Notes: generated by a model from the sequence alone, not told the origin. Positions 34,168 to 41,845 are shown, counted from the first letter of the stretch. The stretch is 64,000 nucleotides of DNA from Histidinibacterium aquaticum (GCF_008710275.1 NZ_VYQE01000008.1:1-64000); one strand, 5' to 3'. Numbers and translations: made by a program.

Positions 34168-34272
34168 ATGAACGCATCGATATTCGAGAGCATCCGGGCC
34201 TTCGGGAATAGTTTCGGTAAGGCAGGAAGACGCGTGCATAGCCACGACCTCGGTATTCGGTGCCTGAGTTAA
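34168..34272 (+). CDS. Possible short ORF in regulator leader
   Basis: An ATG at 34168, after GGGGAAC, opens 34 codons (MNASIFESIRAFGNSFGKAG and on) to TAA at 34270-34272, 13 bases before the LuxR gene. Nothing in it is recognised. It could be a leader peptide affecting translation of the regulator, or chance. Confidence 0.25.
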   Translation: MNASIFESIRAFGNSFGKAGRRVHSHDLGIRCLS

Positions 34273-34285
34273 GAGGCGCTGCCCG

Positions 34286-34960
34286 ATGACTGTCTACATT
34301 TTCACGGACAACCTATTGCTGGTGTCCGCATTTTCTAATATTATTAAAGACTTAGGGTGGAATTTCGAAAGCCACCGCGTCGCCGAGCTGGAGGGGCGAG
34401 ATTTTGAACCCGAAGACAGCGGCATCCTTTTGCTGTCCCTTCCATTCTCCTCGTCCTTGAGCCGTTTGATCAACCGGATCGCCGCCAACAGCCCAGGCCT
34501 GTCGATCATACTCTTCACCGACGAGCTCAACGCGGCCGACATCGCCGGGATGTCGATCGGGATCCGCGCAATCGTTCCGACGTGCGCTTGCGAGGAGCGG
34601 ATCAAGTCGATCCTCACTCTCGTGGCCGATGGCCATACCGTCCTGCCCGCCGGCAATTGCGCGATCACCGGTGCGCCGCAGGTCGTCAGCTTGCCGCCCC
34701 AAGCCCAGGCTCGGCAGCTCACGAACCGGGAGCTGCAGATCCTTCAGCACATCGCCAAGGGTTATTCCAACAAGGCGATCGCGCGACTGCTGCAGATCTC
34801 GACCAGCACCGTTCAGGTGCACGCCTCCGCCATCTTCCGGAAGCTCGACGTCGAAAACCGAACGCAGGCCGCGCGGCTTTTCGATGGGATCACGACCAGC
34901 GCGGCGATGCTGAGCAAAGGACCCCGGGTTTCGCCGAAAACGCGTCACGCGAACGCTTAG
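34286..34960 (+). CDS. LuxR/CsgD-like transcriptional regulator
   Basis: A 224-residue protein. The N-terminal 120 residues resemble a response-regulator receiver in layout (VYIFTDNLLLVSAFSNII, GILLLSLPF, IILFTDEL) but the phospho-acceptor Asp appears replaced in LLLSLPF, as in CsgD, whose receiver is degenerate. LTNRELQILQHIAKGYSNKA and STSTVQVHASAIFRKLDV (about 148-190) form the LuxR-type HTH. Located between the two curli sets, it is the natural candidate for their activator. The long leader upstream, like that of E. coli csgD, may allow post-transcriptional control. Family sure, CsgD role inferred. Confidence 0.82.
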   Translation: MTVYIFTDNLLLVSAFSNIIKDLGWNFESHRVAELEGRDFEPEDSGILLLSLPFSSSLSRLINRIAANSPGLSIILFTDELNAADIAGMSIGIRAIVPTCACEERIKSILTLVADGHTVLPAGNCAITGAPQVVSLPPQAQARQLTNRELQILQHIAKGYSNKAIARLLQISTSTVQVHASAIFRKLDVENRTQAARLFDGITTSAAMLSKGPRVSPKTRHANA

Positions 34961-35189
34961 CGGGGACTTAATGACCGCCGCCGCTTGGCAACCGCAGAAC
35001 GCGTATCAAGCTGAGCATCTCGTCGCAGGACTGGGGGCCGGTGCGGCGGCGGACTTTGGGGCCGTTGGGCTTTTTGGTGTTCGGGTACGGTTCGGAAACG
35101 GGGCTGCAATGAGGTCATCCTACGGGACGACCGCGCGAGAGCGGGTGTCCGAAGTTGACCGGAGTGGGCCAGTTACGAGTCATATCCGG

Positions 35190-35367
35190 GTGCCGGCCCT
35201 AGAACCCCCGTCCTCCCGTGCATGTGGTATGCGATCTCCCGGGCCAAGGCGTTGCCGGTGAAATCCTTCCTTGTCGGCAGCTAGGCGGGGCGCCGCGGCA
35301 GCGGTTAGCGGCGTGCCGTTGACTGAGCCGGAGTCCTGCAGGACCTGGGACCAGAGAAGGGCTGGAG
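35190..35367 (-). pseudogene. Cupin-gene remnant with internal deletion
   Basis: Two pieces match the intact cupin gene at 43512-44333. Bases 35190-35285 correspond to its 3' end (about 43503-43600: same CTAG stop region, GCGTTGCCGGTG, TCCTTCC, GTCGGCAGC). Bases about 35298-35367 correspond to about 44110-44170 (GGCC/GTGCCGTTGAC, GAGCC, GCAGGACCTGG, ACCAGA). The roughly 500 bases between them in the intact gene are missing. Orientation is the same. This is a dead, partly deleted duplicate. Confidence 0.65.
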
Positions 35368-35627
35368 CCCTGCCCGGCTACATCTCGACCGGGCGGACCA
35401 GGTTGCGCGGCGCGATTATCTGGCGGGCTTCCCGGTTAGGGGACGGGGCGGAGCCCGGACGAGTCCCCGGGCGGCTATCTCGACCGGCGGAGGCGGGACC
35501 AGGTTTCCCGGAAGCCCAGACGCTGGAGGCGGCGGCGGAGGCGCGGCGGTCGAGATCGCCGGAAGCCCGGAGCCCGGAGTCGGTCGAGATCGACGGGCGG
35601 ATCCGGGGACCGGGTTGCGCCGGAGGA

Positions 35628-35780
35628 CGGGGGACCGGGTAGCCGCGGCGGTCGAGATCGGGCGGGAGATCGAGGGCCGGGAAGCCCGGAGGCTGGAGGC
35701 GGAGGCGGGCGGCGCGGAGGGCCGGAGATCGGGGGACCGGGTAGCCGCGGCGGTCGAGATCGGGCGGGAGATCGAGGGCC
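35628..35780. repeat. Two exact 51-bp direct repeats, GC-rich
   Basis: The 51 bases at 35628-35678 recur exactly at 35730-35780 (102-base period). Shorter variants of CGGTCGAGATCG and GGAAGCCCGG recur from about 35460. Composition is over 75 percent G+C by eye. No coding function is apparent. Confidence 0.75.
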
Positions 35781-36334
35781 CGGAGCCTGTCAGGGGACGT
35801 GAGGCCGGGCGCACGGGTTGATACCTCATATGGTAGGCCGATTATCCCGTCACCCCTACATCTTGCGGCAGCATCTACATTTAGCTCTGGGTCCTTCCCC
35901 CGGGCGGACGCTACCGCGGGGGGCGCGGAGCCCGGTATTCGAGGTTTCTGAAGAGATCTCACGGAGCCACCGTTTGATTATGAACTACACTCAGATTCAT
36001 AAGGGTTTTCTGCCATTTTGCGTGGGTGCGCCGCCCTTCACTCAACTTTGGTGTGAATACTTTCGGGGTTTGTGCGCCCACTTGTCCCTCCCTACCCTTG
36101 GAAGCGTGTGTGCCAGTTCTTCGTGATCCTGCTCTGGGAAGCATAACGGCCAACGCCCACGTTCACTCACCGCATGACGCTGACGAGCTGACGACGAGGA
36201 ACTGCCACAGGTTTGCCCGGAACCCTGTTTACGGTATGAGGCTGTGTAGCTGGACCTCTCGGGGGCGAAGGGCCACACGAGATGATTTCGACATTTTTTG
36301 CTCAAGATTGCCGACAGTTATTGAGGGACCTTTG

Positions 36335-37027
36335 ATGGCCAAACTGCGTGACTTCGCCCCAAGGAGCGTCTCGGGGACGCCCCCGCTTGCCTTGGCCTTG
36401 GCGTGGGGCATCTCTGGGCTGGCAGGTCCGACGACGGCCCAGACCGGGCAGCCTCCCCTACCCGCAACCTCCGAGGACATCGGGGATTGGAAGCTCGAAT
36501 GCTTCGCCGTCACCGAGGACGGCGGCCCCTGCCAGATCTATCAGCGAGTCCAGGCCGGAGACACGAACACTGTCGCGCTCGCGGCGGCGGTCACGATCCT
36601 GGCCGACAGCTCCGTGGCTGTTCAGTTCGCTTTGCCTCTCGGGATCAGTCTGCAACAGCCCCCTCGTTTGAGGCTAGATGAGGATGATGAACTCATCGTC
36701 CTACCCGTTTCCCGATGCATCGGTGACGGATGCCTTATTGAGGGGACAATAAGTCCAGAGGTCGTAGACAGCCTTACAGGTGCCGACGAAGCCACTATGC
36801 TCGTAAGAATCCCGACGGGAAACGTCATCCCGCTTCCATTGTCTCTGACGGGCTTTGGCGAAGGCCTCGAGCGCCTGGAGGAGGTACGCCCCGAGGCAGG
36901 CGAGGGCCCGGACAATCCGGCCACCTCGGGGTTGGCCGATGACGCCCCGCAGGATGCTCCCGACGATGAATCTTCTGCCCTGGACGATCCTGCAGCAGAT
37001 GACAGCGAGAGCGAGGAGGCGCTCTAG
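36335..37027 (+). CDS. IalB-family secreted protein, copy 2
   Basis: A 230-residue protein with signal peptide (ends TTAQ). IGDWKLECFAVTEDGGPCQI, LPLGISLQQPPRLRLDE, SRCIGDGCLIEGTIS and LPLSLTGFGEGLERL give the IalB pattern with two Cys pairs, parallel to the copy at 27369-27938. The C-terminal 45 residues are strongly acidic (DDESSALDDPAADDSESEE), again like copy 1. GAGGGA lies 6 bases before the ATG at 36335, which I prefer to the longer frame from 36026. It is not directly joined to a csgG here but lies inside the curli region. Confidence 0.8.
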   Translation: MAKLRDFAPRSVSGTPPLALALAWGISGLAGPTTAQTGQPPLPATSEDIGDWKLECFAVTEDGGPCQIYQRVQAGDTNTVALAAAVTILADSSVAVQFALPLGISLQQPPRLRLDEDDELIVLPVSRCIGDGCLIEGTISPEVVDSLTGADEATMLVRIPTGNVIPLPLSLTGFGEGLERLEEVRPEAGEGPDNPATSGLADDAPQDAPDDESSALDDPAADDSESEEAL

Positions 37028-37070
37028 GCGAGCGAGTCTTTAGTCGTTGATCAGGAGTCTTCGGCGAGTC

Positions 37071-37385
37071 CTAGCCACCCGACAGCCGGGCGCGGGGTAT
37101 GGGTACGGCCACCCCGTTCCCGAACTCGAGGATCACGTTTTCCTCCTCCGGGGGCGGCGGTGGGGCCGGAGGAGCGGGCTGACTTGGGGCGGCTTGCACG
37201 TCTTGCTGTGGTGGGGCGACAGGCCGGAATGCAGGAAAGTTCTCGATCTGCTCGACGAAAGCCTGGCGCGCCGGCACCACCGGCGGGCTGTCGTAGTCGA
37301 GAAAAGCCTGAGCCGACGCGGCTACCGGTGATGCAAAGACCACGGCAGAGACGATCAACGTTCTTATGGTCCTATCTGGCAGCAC
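37071..37385 (-). CDS. Small secreted proline-rich protein
   Basis: A 104-residue protein starting at GTG 37385 behind GGGGAG. Signal peptide ends ASAQA; the mature part has AFLDYDSPPVVPARQAFVEQ, a run of Pro/Ala (QPAPPAPPPPPEEE) and a C-terminal ILEFGNGVAVPIPRARL. No known domain. It is the third gene of a minus-strand run (curlin, csgH-like, this), 100 bases after csgH, so it is probably expressed with them. Role unknown; a periplasm-spanning linker or matrix component would fit its composition. Confidence 0.6.
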   Translation of the reverse strand: MLPDRTIRTLIVSAVVFASPVAASAQAFLDYDSPPVVPARQAFVEQIENFPAFRPVAPPQQDVQAAPSQPAPPAPPPPPEEENVILEFGNGVAVPIPRARLSGG

Positions 37386-37485
37386 AGATATCTCCCCGTC
37401 TCGAAATCCTTGGGATCACGTTATGCGGAAGGGGGAATGGAAGGACAACCCGTCGCCAGAGAATGCCTTGAAGGTAAGCTCGCGG

Positions 37486-37848
37486 TCACCGTGTCAGGCG
37501 GGTCTGGCACCCGGCCTCGGCGTCTCCCCGGCTGAGAGTCACGACGATATCCGCCTCGCTGCCGGCCGGAAGATTGACGACCGTACGGGAGAGGGGAACA
37601 TGCCCGTTCTCGTCCGGCTCGCCACCAATGCTGCCACTCTGCATGCTGGTCGAGCGGTTCGTTCCGGATCGGACCGAAACACTCATGGCATACCGCCCGC
37701 CGGACCAGTCGGCGGCATCCGCCATCGCCACGATGGAGGTGGCGCCGTTCGTCTCGGACAGAGCGATTTCGCACTCCTGCTCCGCGGCGCCTGGCGTCGG
37801 CGCCAAGATCAGTGCGAGCAAGGCATATCTTAGAGGGTTGGTCGGCAT
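37486..37848 (-). CDS. csgH: CsgH-like curli chaperone, copy 3
   Basis: A 120-residue protein: signal peptide (YALLALILAPTPGAA), then QECEIALSETNGATSIVAMA, YAMSVSVRSGTNRSTSMQSG, LSRTVVNLPAGSEADIVVTL and AGCQTRL. One Cys near each end of the mature domain and the central Sx-Q-SG turn match copy 2 (30026-30388), its closest relative here. ATG at 37848 follows AGAGGTG. It lies 84 bases downstream of the curlin at 37933. Predicted periplasmic chaperone for the second curli set. Confidence 0.75.
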   Translation of the reverse strand: MPTNPLRYALLALILAPTPGAAEQECEIALSETNGATSIVAMADAADWSGGRYAMSVSVRSGTNRSTSMQSGSIGGEPDENGHVPLSRTVVNLPAGSEADIVVTLSRGDAEAGCQTRLTR

Positions 37849-37932
37849 GGCACGCACCTCTGCGGCATCATGCTTTATCCTAGCATGTCCGCAGGGGCGC
37901 ACCAATCACCGACAGGGCGGCCCTGCTTTACT

Positions 37933-38394
37933 TCAGTTCTGCACGATCAGCGCCCGGTTGTTGCTGCCCGACTGGGAGATCATCGCCGAGCCGTTGCTGC
38001 TCGCCTGGTAGATCGAGGCGCGGTTTCCGGCGCCGTTGCTCTGGGTGATCAGCGCTGAGTTCATGTTGCCAGACTGGCGGATCGAAGCGGCGTGGATTCC
38101 GCTCTGGACGATATTGGCGCTGTTGTGGTCGCCAGTGGTGCTGATGTCGGCATAGGCGCCGTTCGTCGGAGCCGCCACGAGCGGGTAGGCGTCCAGGTTG
38201 ACGGAGGCGGTGGAGATCGTCGGGCGCGGCGCCTCAAGGAGCATGGCCGAGACATTGACCGGAGCCGACACGGGCGCCGGGAGCGAGACGCTCACGGGCC
38301 CCGCGGAAATCTGCGAAATGAAGGCCTCGTCCGCCGCTGCGTGCGAGGGGAGGGCGATGGCCAGGACGAGGGCGGCGATCTTGGAGTACTGCAT
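37933..38394 (-). CDS. Curlin-repeat protein of second set
   Basis: A 153-residue protein with a signal peptide ending HAAA. DEAFISQISAG is followed by a Pro/Val/Ala-rich spacer and, from about residue 85, four to five repeats: SANIVQSGIHAASIRQSGNM, SALITQSNGAGNRASIYQ, SAMISQSGSNNRALIVQN. It ends on a repeat. The opening EAFISQ echoes EAFVTQLG in the curlins at 38940 and 39680. With a csgH-like gene after it, it forms a minus-strand operon divergent from the csgA-csgB set. Whether it is fibre subunit or nucleator is open. Confidence 0.8.
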   Translation of the reverse strand: MQYSKIAALVLAIALPSHAAADEAFISQISAGPVSVSLPAPVSAPVNVSAMLLEAPRPTISTASVNLDAYPLVAAPTNGAYADISTTGDHNSANIVQSGIHAASIRQSGNMNSALITQSNGAGNRASIYQASSNGSAMISQSGSNNRALIVQN

Positions 38395-38939
38395 CGATGG
38401 ATCCTTTCGGTCGCTCTTGCGCTGGCGGGAGGTGTCCGGTCCTTCCCCGAGCTTGCCCCGCCTCGGGTTTCGATGCGTTCAGGGAACAGGACCCGCCGGG
38501 CGGCCGATGGGCGCGGAGGTGGTCATTTCGGTGCAATTTCGTGGCCGGGTGCGCTCGGGCGCGCTGAGCTGCCCTGCCAGGATGCGCGGGGCATCGGGCG
38601 ATCCATGTCTTGGGATATGATTCGCGAAATTTCGCTGATCGATTCGCAAGAATGTGGCAAGAATTCGCCTGCAGGATGACGCTGCGGAAGTCAGCACAAC
38701 TATTAGTTGTGCTTACACCTCCCCCTCTGTTTCCGACTTGGGGACGGTGACCTTGTCAAGCGCAATATCTTGCACAACCCGATGAAAAAAGGGCAGGAAT
38801 GCGGCAAATTTAATGCGGAAAGTTGGCTGAAGGATGTATTAAGCCAACCTAACAGCTGTTCATGAGCAGGGCAGCTGGACTGCGAGACCGGCCAGTATAA
38901 CGCCGGCACACACATTCTTTTAAAACCAGGAGTAACGCC
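38395..38939. promoter_or_regulatory. Divergent curli control region
   Basis: This 545-base gap lies between two divergent curlin genes (37933-38394 minus; 38940-39575 plus). It should contain both promoters and the regulator sites. The AT-richer part, 38640-38930, holds the palindrome listed separately. AGGAG before 38940 is the ribosome site of the plus-strand gene. Promoter boxes are not clear. Confidence 0.5.
38693..38713. promoter_or_regulatory. 21-bp perfect palindrome, candidate operator
   Basis: AGCACAACTA, T, TAGTTGTGCT forms a perfect 10-bp inverted repeat around one base. It lies between two divergent curlin operons, about 230 bases upstream of the plus-strand gene and 300 from the minus-strand one. 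Size and symmetry suit a dimeric HTH protein such as the LuxR or XRE regulators nearby. It lacks a T-run, so is unlikely to be a terminator. Confidence 0.55.
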
Positions 38940-39575
38940 ATGAAAACGCTCATGATCTCTGCCGCGGTCATCGCCCTCGCCGGCGCCGCGCACGCCCAGG
39001 AAGCCTTCGTCACCCAGCTGGGTTCCGGTAACGAAGGTGCGAACCTCTCGTTCAACAACAACACCCTGAACCCGAACCTTCAGGTCGTTGCTCAGGACGG
39101 CAACAACATGTCGGCCGTGAACCTGTCTAACGGCAGCGGCAACACCGCTTGGGCTCACCAGGAGAACGTCGCCGCCTCCGGCGTCTACTTCCTCGGTTTC
39201 GAGCTTGCCGCTCCCGATCTTGGTGCAGAGCACGAGTCCCTGATCTGGCAGAACGGCAATGGCAACAACGCCGTCAACGTCGCGCTCGACGAGAACATCG
39301 TGAACAACGGCTATTGCGGCATCTTTAGTGGTTGCACCGACGGTGAAGCAGGCCAAGGCGCCAAGCAGCAGACCATCCAGAACGGTAATAACAACGTCGC
39401 CGTGAACTGGTCGCAGGACAGCACCTCGTCCCATATCTCTGCCTCCACGCCGTCCTCGCTCAGCTCGCCGAGCCTCTACACCTACCCCGACCTCAGCAAC
39501 CCGGGCTTCCACAGCGCCACCGTGTCCCCGCCGCACTTCGGCTCCTACACGGCTGATGTTTACCAAGGCTTCTAA
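38940..39575 (+). CDS. csgA: Curlin-repeat protein with long non-repeat tail
   Basis: A 211-residue protein; signal peptide ends AHAQ. EAFVTQLGSGNEGANLSFNN opens the mature part, then VAQDGNNMSAVNLSNGSGNT, LIWQNGNGNNAVNVAL and TIQNGNNNVAVNWSQD are curlin repeats interrupted by inserts, one with two Cys in CGIFSGC. The last 60 residues (Ser/Pro/Tyr-rich) have no repeats. AGGAG lies 7 bases upstream of ATG. It heads the plus-strand set csgA, csgB, csgF, csgG. The interrupted repeats suggest a shorter amyloid core than the csgA at 30483. Confidence 0.82.
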   Translation: MKTLMISAAVIALAGAAHAQEAFVTQLGSGNEGANLSFNNNTLNPNLQVVAQDGNNMSAVNLSNGSGNTAWAHQENVAASGVYFLGFELAAPDLGAEHESLIWQNGNGNNAVNVALDENIVNNGYCGIFSGCTDGEAGQGAKQQTIQNGNNNVAVNWSQDSTSSHISASTPSSLSSPSLYTYPDLSNPGFHSATVSPPHFGSYTADVYQGF

Positions 39576-39584
39576 TCGTCCTTC

Positions 39585-39610
39585 GTCGGTGGCCCTTCGG
39601 GGCCACCGAC
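39585..39610 (+). terminator. Strong hairpin between curlin genes
   Basis: GTCGGTGGCC and GGCCACCGAC form a perfect 10-bp stem with loop CTTCGG, starting 9 bases after the csgA stop and 69 bases before csgB. No T-run follows, so partial termination or mRNA protection is more likely than full termination. Confidence 0.6.
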
Positions 39611-39679
39611 ACTGCGAATTCACATCACTTGTCCGCTGTAGCGGACGAGCCGGTTTCTCTTATTTCCAGGATTTCTGAG

Positions 39680-40324
39680 ATGCATTGTTTCCGACGCACA
39701 CTTACTGCCGCGGCCTGCATCTTGACGCTCGCGACCGGCGCCTTCGCCAACGAAGCGTTCGTGACGCAGCTGGGTGACCAGAATCGTGGGGCCAACATCA
39801 GCGGTGGTACCGGCAACAACTCGGCCATCCACCAGGTCGGCTCCGTCAACACGGCCGCGCAGTTTACCGCGGGTCGCGGCAATACCTCCGCATCGATGCA
39901 GTACGGCGTCCTCAACCAGTCGTCCGCCGTCATCGCCGGTCGGTCGAACGAGAGCGGCACCGCGCAGCTCGGTCTCGGCAACCTCAGCCGAACGACCATT
40001 GTCGGTTACGGGAACCGTGTCGGCACGCTGCAGGTCGGGGCCTTCCACCGCGCCGATGTCAACGTCTTCGGCAATCGTACCGATGTCGGAGTCGCGCAGT
40101 TCGGCGCCGGCCGTCAAGTCGATCTGACCGTCACCGACTACCTTGCCTCGGGCAGTGCAGCACCGAGTGCAGGCGTCTCCGCGGGGGAGTCCCCCAGCGG
40201 CCGGTTGCAGGTCGGTGTCGTTCAATCCGCCAACGATGCCGCCGTGAATGCATTCGTCGGGCGTGATAGCGCCGGGAGTATTGTCATCCGGCCCGGCAAC
40301 GCCACCACGGTTCTGCAATTCTAA
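39680..40324 (+). CDS. csgB: Curlin-repeat protein, CsgB-like
   Basis: A 214-residue protein starting MHCFRRTLTAAACILTLATG, signal peptide ending GAFA. EAFVTQLGDQNRGANISGGT then about seven irregular repeats: SAIHQVGSVNTAAQFTAGRG, SASMQYGVLNQSSAVIAGRS, GTAQLGLGNLSRTTIVGYGN, GTLQVGAFHRADVNVFGNRT. Arg-containing, variable repeats and the position after csgA suggest the nucleator CsgB. The ATG at 39680 is preferred over 39629. A terminator follows at 40346, separating it from csgF and csgG. Confidence 0.8.
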   Translation: MHCFRRTLTAAACILTLATGAFANEAFVTQLGDQNRGANISGGTGNNSAIHQVGSVNTAAQFTAGRGNTSASMQYGVLNQSSAVIAGRSNESGTAQLGLGNLSRTTIVGYGNRVGTLQVGAFHRADVNVFGNRTDVGVAQFGAGRQVDLTVTDYLASGSAAPSAGVSAGESPSGRLQVGVVQSANDAAVNAFVGRDSAGSIVIRPGNATTVLQF

Positions 40325-40345
40325 GGCGAGCTAGCCTGTAACTAG

Positions 40346-40378
40346 GCGCCGGCGACATTTGAAGTTGCCGGCGCTTTT
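40346..40378 (+). terminator. Intrinsic terminator after csgB
   Basis: GCGCCGGCGAC (40346-40356) pairs with GTTGCCGGCGC (40364-40374; one mismatch) around ATTTGAA, then TTTT. It lies 22 bases past the csgB stop and 135 bases before csgF, so curlin mRNA would mostly stop here and the secretion genes be expressed less or separately. Confidence 0.7.
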
Positions 40379-40512
40379 CCCTTGACCGCACCCTTCGTGT
40401 AAGTTGCGCGGGAGGCACAATGCCGGGCCGACCTTCTGTGAGGCACTCTCCCGGTATTGGAGAAATCGCAAGCGGTGGTACTGATCCGCCGAACAGTTCG
40501 AAAGGTCGAACC

Positions 40513-40833
40513 ATGAACGTCAAGCTTTTCACAACGTTTGCTGTGGTCGGTGCCCTCACCTGTGGAGCGGCGGCCGCCGAGAACCGCAACTTCAACTTCA
40601 TCAACCCGAACTTCGGCGGGAACCCGAATATCGGCACGTTCTTGTTCGGCCTTGCCGAAGTGCAGCGCACCGCAACTATTGATCCCGACGAACTCCAAGG
40701 CGGCGGCGGTGGCGGGCAGGCTCCCACTCCCGGGGTCGGCGGGGGCGGCAATATCGGCGGGCCGACAATCATCATTCCCATCGGCAACACGGGTGTCGAA
40801 GTCCCGCAAGTCGGTGTCGGTACGGAAGACTGA
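40513..40833 (+). CDS. csgF: CsgF-type curli assembly factor, copy 2
   Basis: A 106-residue protein: signal peptide ends GAAAAE, then NRNFNFINPNFGGNPNIGTF, the CsgF pore-inserting segment (YxFxNPxFGGNP), then LFGLAEVQRTA. The rest is Gly-rich (QGGGGGGQAPTPGVGGGG) with a hydrophobic PTIIIPIGNTG. It shares the N-terminal signature but not the acidic tail of copy 1. It lies 67 bases before csgG on the same strand. The ATG at 40513 places the signal peptide correctly. Confidence 0.87.
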   Translation: MNVKLFTTFAVVGALTCGAAAAENRNFNFINPNFGGNPNIGTFLFGLAEVQRTATIDPDELQGGGGGGQAPTPGVGGGGNIGGPTIIIPIGNTGVEVPQVGVGTED

Positions 40834-40900
40834 TCCCGCCGGGCACAAGCAAGAAAACCCGGGGCCGGGACACGGTAAGAAAACTGGTCGAGGAAAGCCT

Positions 40901-41809
40901 ATGAAATTCATCAGACGTGCATGTCTCGGCGCCAGCATGGCTGGACTACTTGCAGGCTGCGAGATCGCTGTACCGGCGAGCGACGCGCTTCTTCTTGAAG
41001 GGGCCGAGGTCATGGCGGCGACCTCGACGGGCCTCACGGTGGAGCGGCTGCCGGCCCCGGCGCAGCCGCTGGACGTCGCGGTCTATGCCTTCCCCGACCT
41101 GACAGGGCAGAACGAGCCGCAGGAAGAGTACTCCGAGCTCTCCCGCGCCGTGACGCAGGGCGGTGCCGACATTCTGACGGACGTGCTCGCTAAGGCTGGC
41201 AACGGCCAGTGGTTCAACGTGGTCGAGCGGGCCCGGGTGGACAACCTCCTGCGCGAGCGCAGCATCATCGAACAGACCCAGGCGGCCTTCACCGGCGGTG
41301 TCTCGCTGCCGCCGCTACGCTTCGCCGGTACGCTGATCGAAGGCTCGATCGTCGGCTATGACACCAACCAGGTCACCGGCGGCACCGGCGCGCGTTTCCT
41401 CGGGATCGGCAGCTTCAACGAGTATCGCGAGGACATAGTCACGATCGCGCTCCGCGCCGTCAGCGTCTCGACCGGCCGTGTCCTGACCTCCGTGACGACC
41501 ACCAAGACCGTCTACTCCGTCCGGGTGCAGGGAGACGCCTTCCGCTTTGTCGCGGTGGACGAGATCCTCGAGTTCGAGACCGGCTACTCGCGCAACGAAC
41601 CCGAGATCTTCGCGACGCGTGAAGCGATGGAACTCGCTGTGCTTGCCATGATTGTCGAGGGTGCTGAGGAAGGACAATGGTCCTTTGCCGATCAGGTTGC
41701 CGGCAATGAGGTCATCGAAAACTACCGTCGTCGCTACGAACTTGCCCGGCTCGGCTATACGCCTTCGCAGGTCCAGGCGATGTACGCAGAGGCCGAACCG
41801 GAAAGCTGA
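40901..41809 (+). CDS. csgG: CsgG curli secretion pore, copy 2
   Basis: A 302-residue lipoprotein with lipobox LLAGC. VAVYAFPDLTGQNEPQEEYS, SRAVTQGGADILTDVLAKAG, WFNVVERARVDNLLRERSII, LPPLRFAGTLIEGSIVGYDT, GIGSFNEYREDIVTIALRAV and YSRNEPEIFATREAMELAV align throughout with the copy at 27941-28879, so the two are clear paralogues with perhaps 55-60 percent identity by eye. It follows csgF after 67 bases and GAGGAAAG precedes ATG. The C-terminus is longer than E. coli CsgG (RRRYELARLGYTPSQVQAMY). Confidence 0.93.
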   Translation: MKFIRRACLGASMAGLLAGCEIAVPASDALLLEGAEVMAATSTGLTVERLPAPAQPLDVAVYAFPDLTGQNEPQEEYSELSRAVTQGGADILTDVLAKAGNGQWFNVVERARVDNLLRERSIIEQTQAAFTGGVSLPPLRFAGTLIEGSIVGYDTNQVTGGTGARFLGIGSFNEYREDIVTIALRAVSVSTGRVLTSVTTTKTVYSVRVQGDAFRFVAVDEILEFETGYSRNEPEIFATREAMELAVLAMIVEGAEEGQWSFADQVAGNEVIENYRRRYELARLGYTPSQVQAMYAEAEPES

Positions 41810-41845
41810 ATGTCCCTGAGGGCCGTGCGAGCCGTCGCGCGGCCC

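Larger units (their letters stand above)
34961..36334. other. Degenerate non-coding region between curli halves
   Basis: This 1.4-kb stretch has no credible gene; frames up to 194 codons are Arg/Pro-rich artefacts of GC-rich repeats. It contains a near-copy of the XRE-gene start region (35141-35170), a broken cupin copy (35190-35367), GC-rich repeats (35628-35780) and a block (35889-35935) similar to 24867-24915. It reads as a patchwork of duplications between the two curli operon sets. Confidence 0.6.

Noticed and set aside
35378-35962. 194-codon minus-strand frame with repeated Pro/Arg motif
   Set aside because: Arises from the GC-rich 51-bp repeats; no start signal and composition unlike real proteins here.
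38703-40318. Minus-strand frames of 306 and 232 codons opposite csgA/csgB of set 2
   Set aside because: Mirror images of curlin repeats without start signals or recognisable domains.
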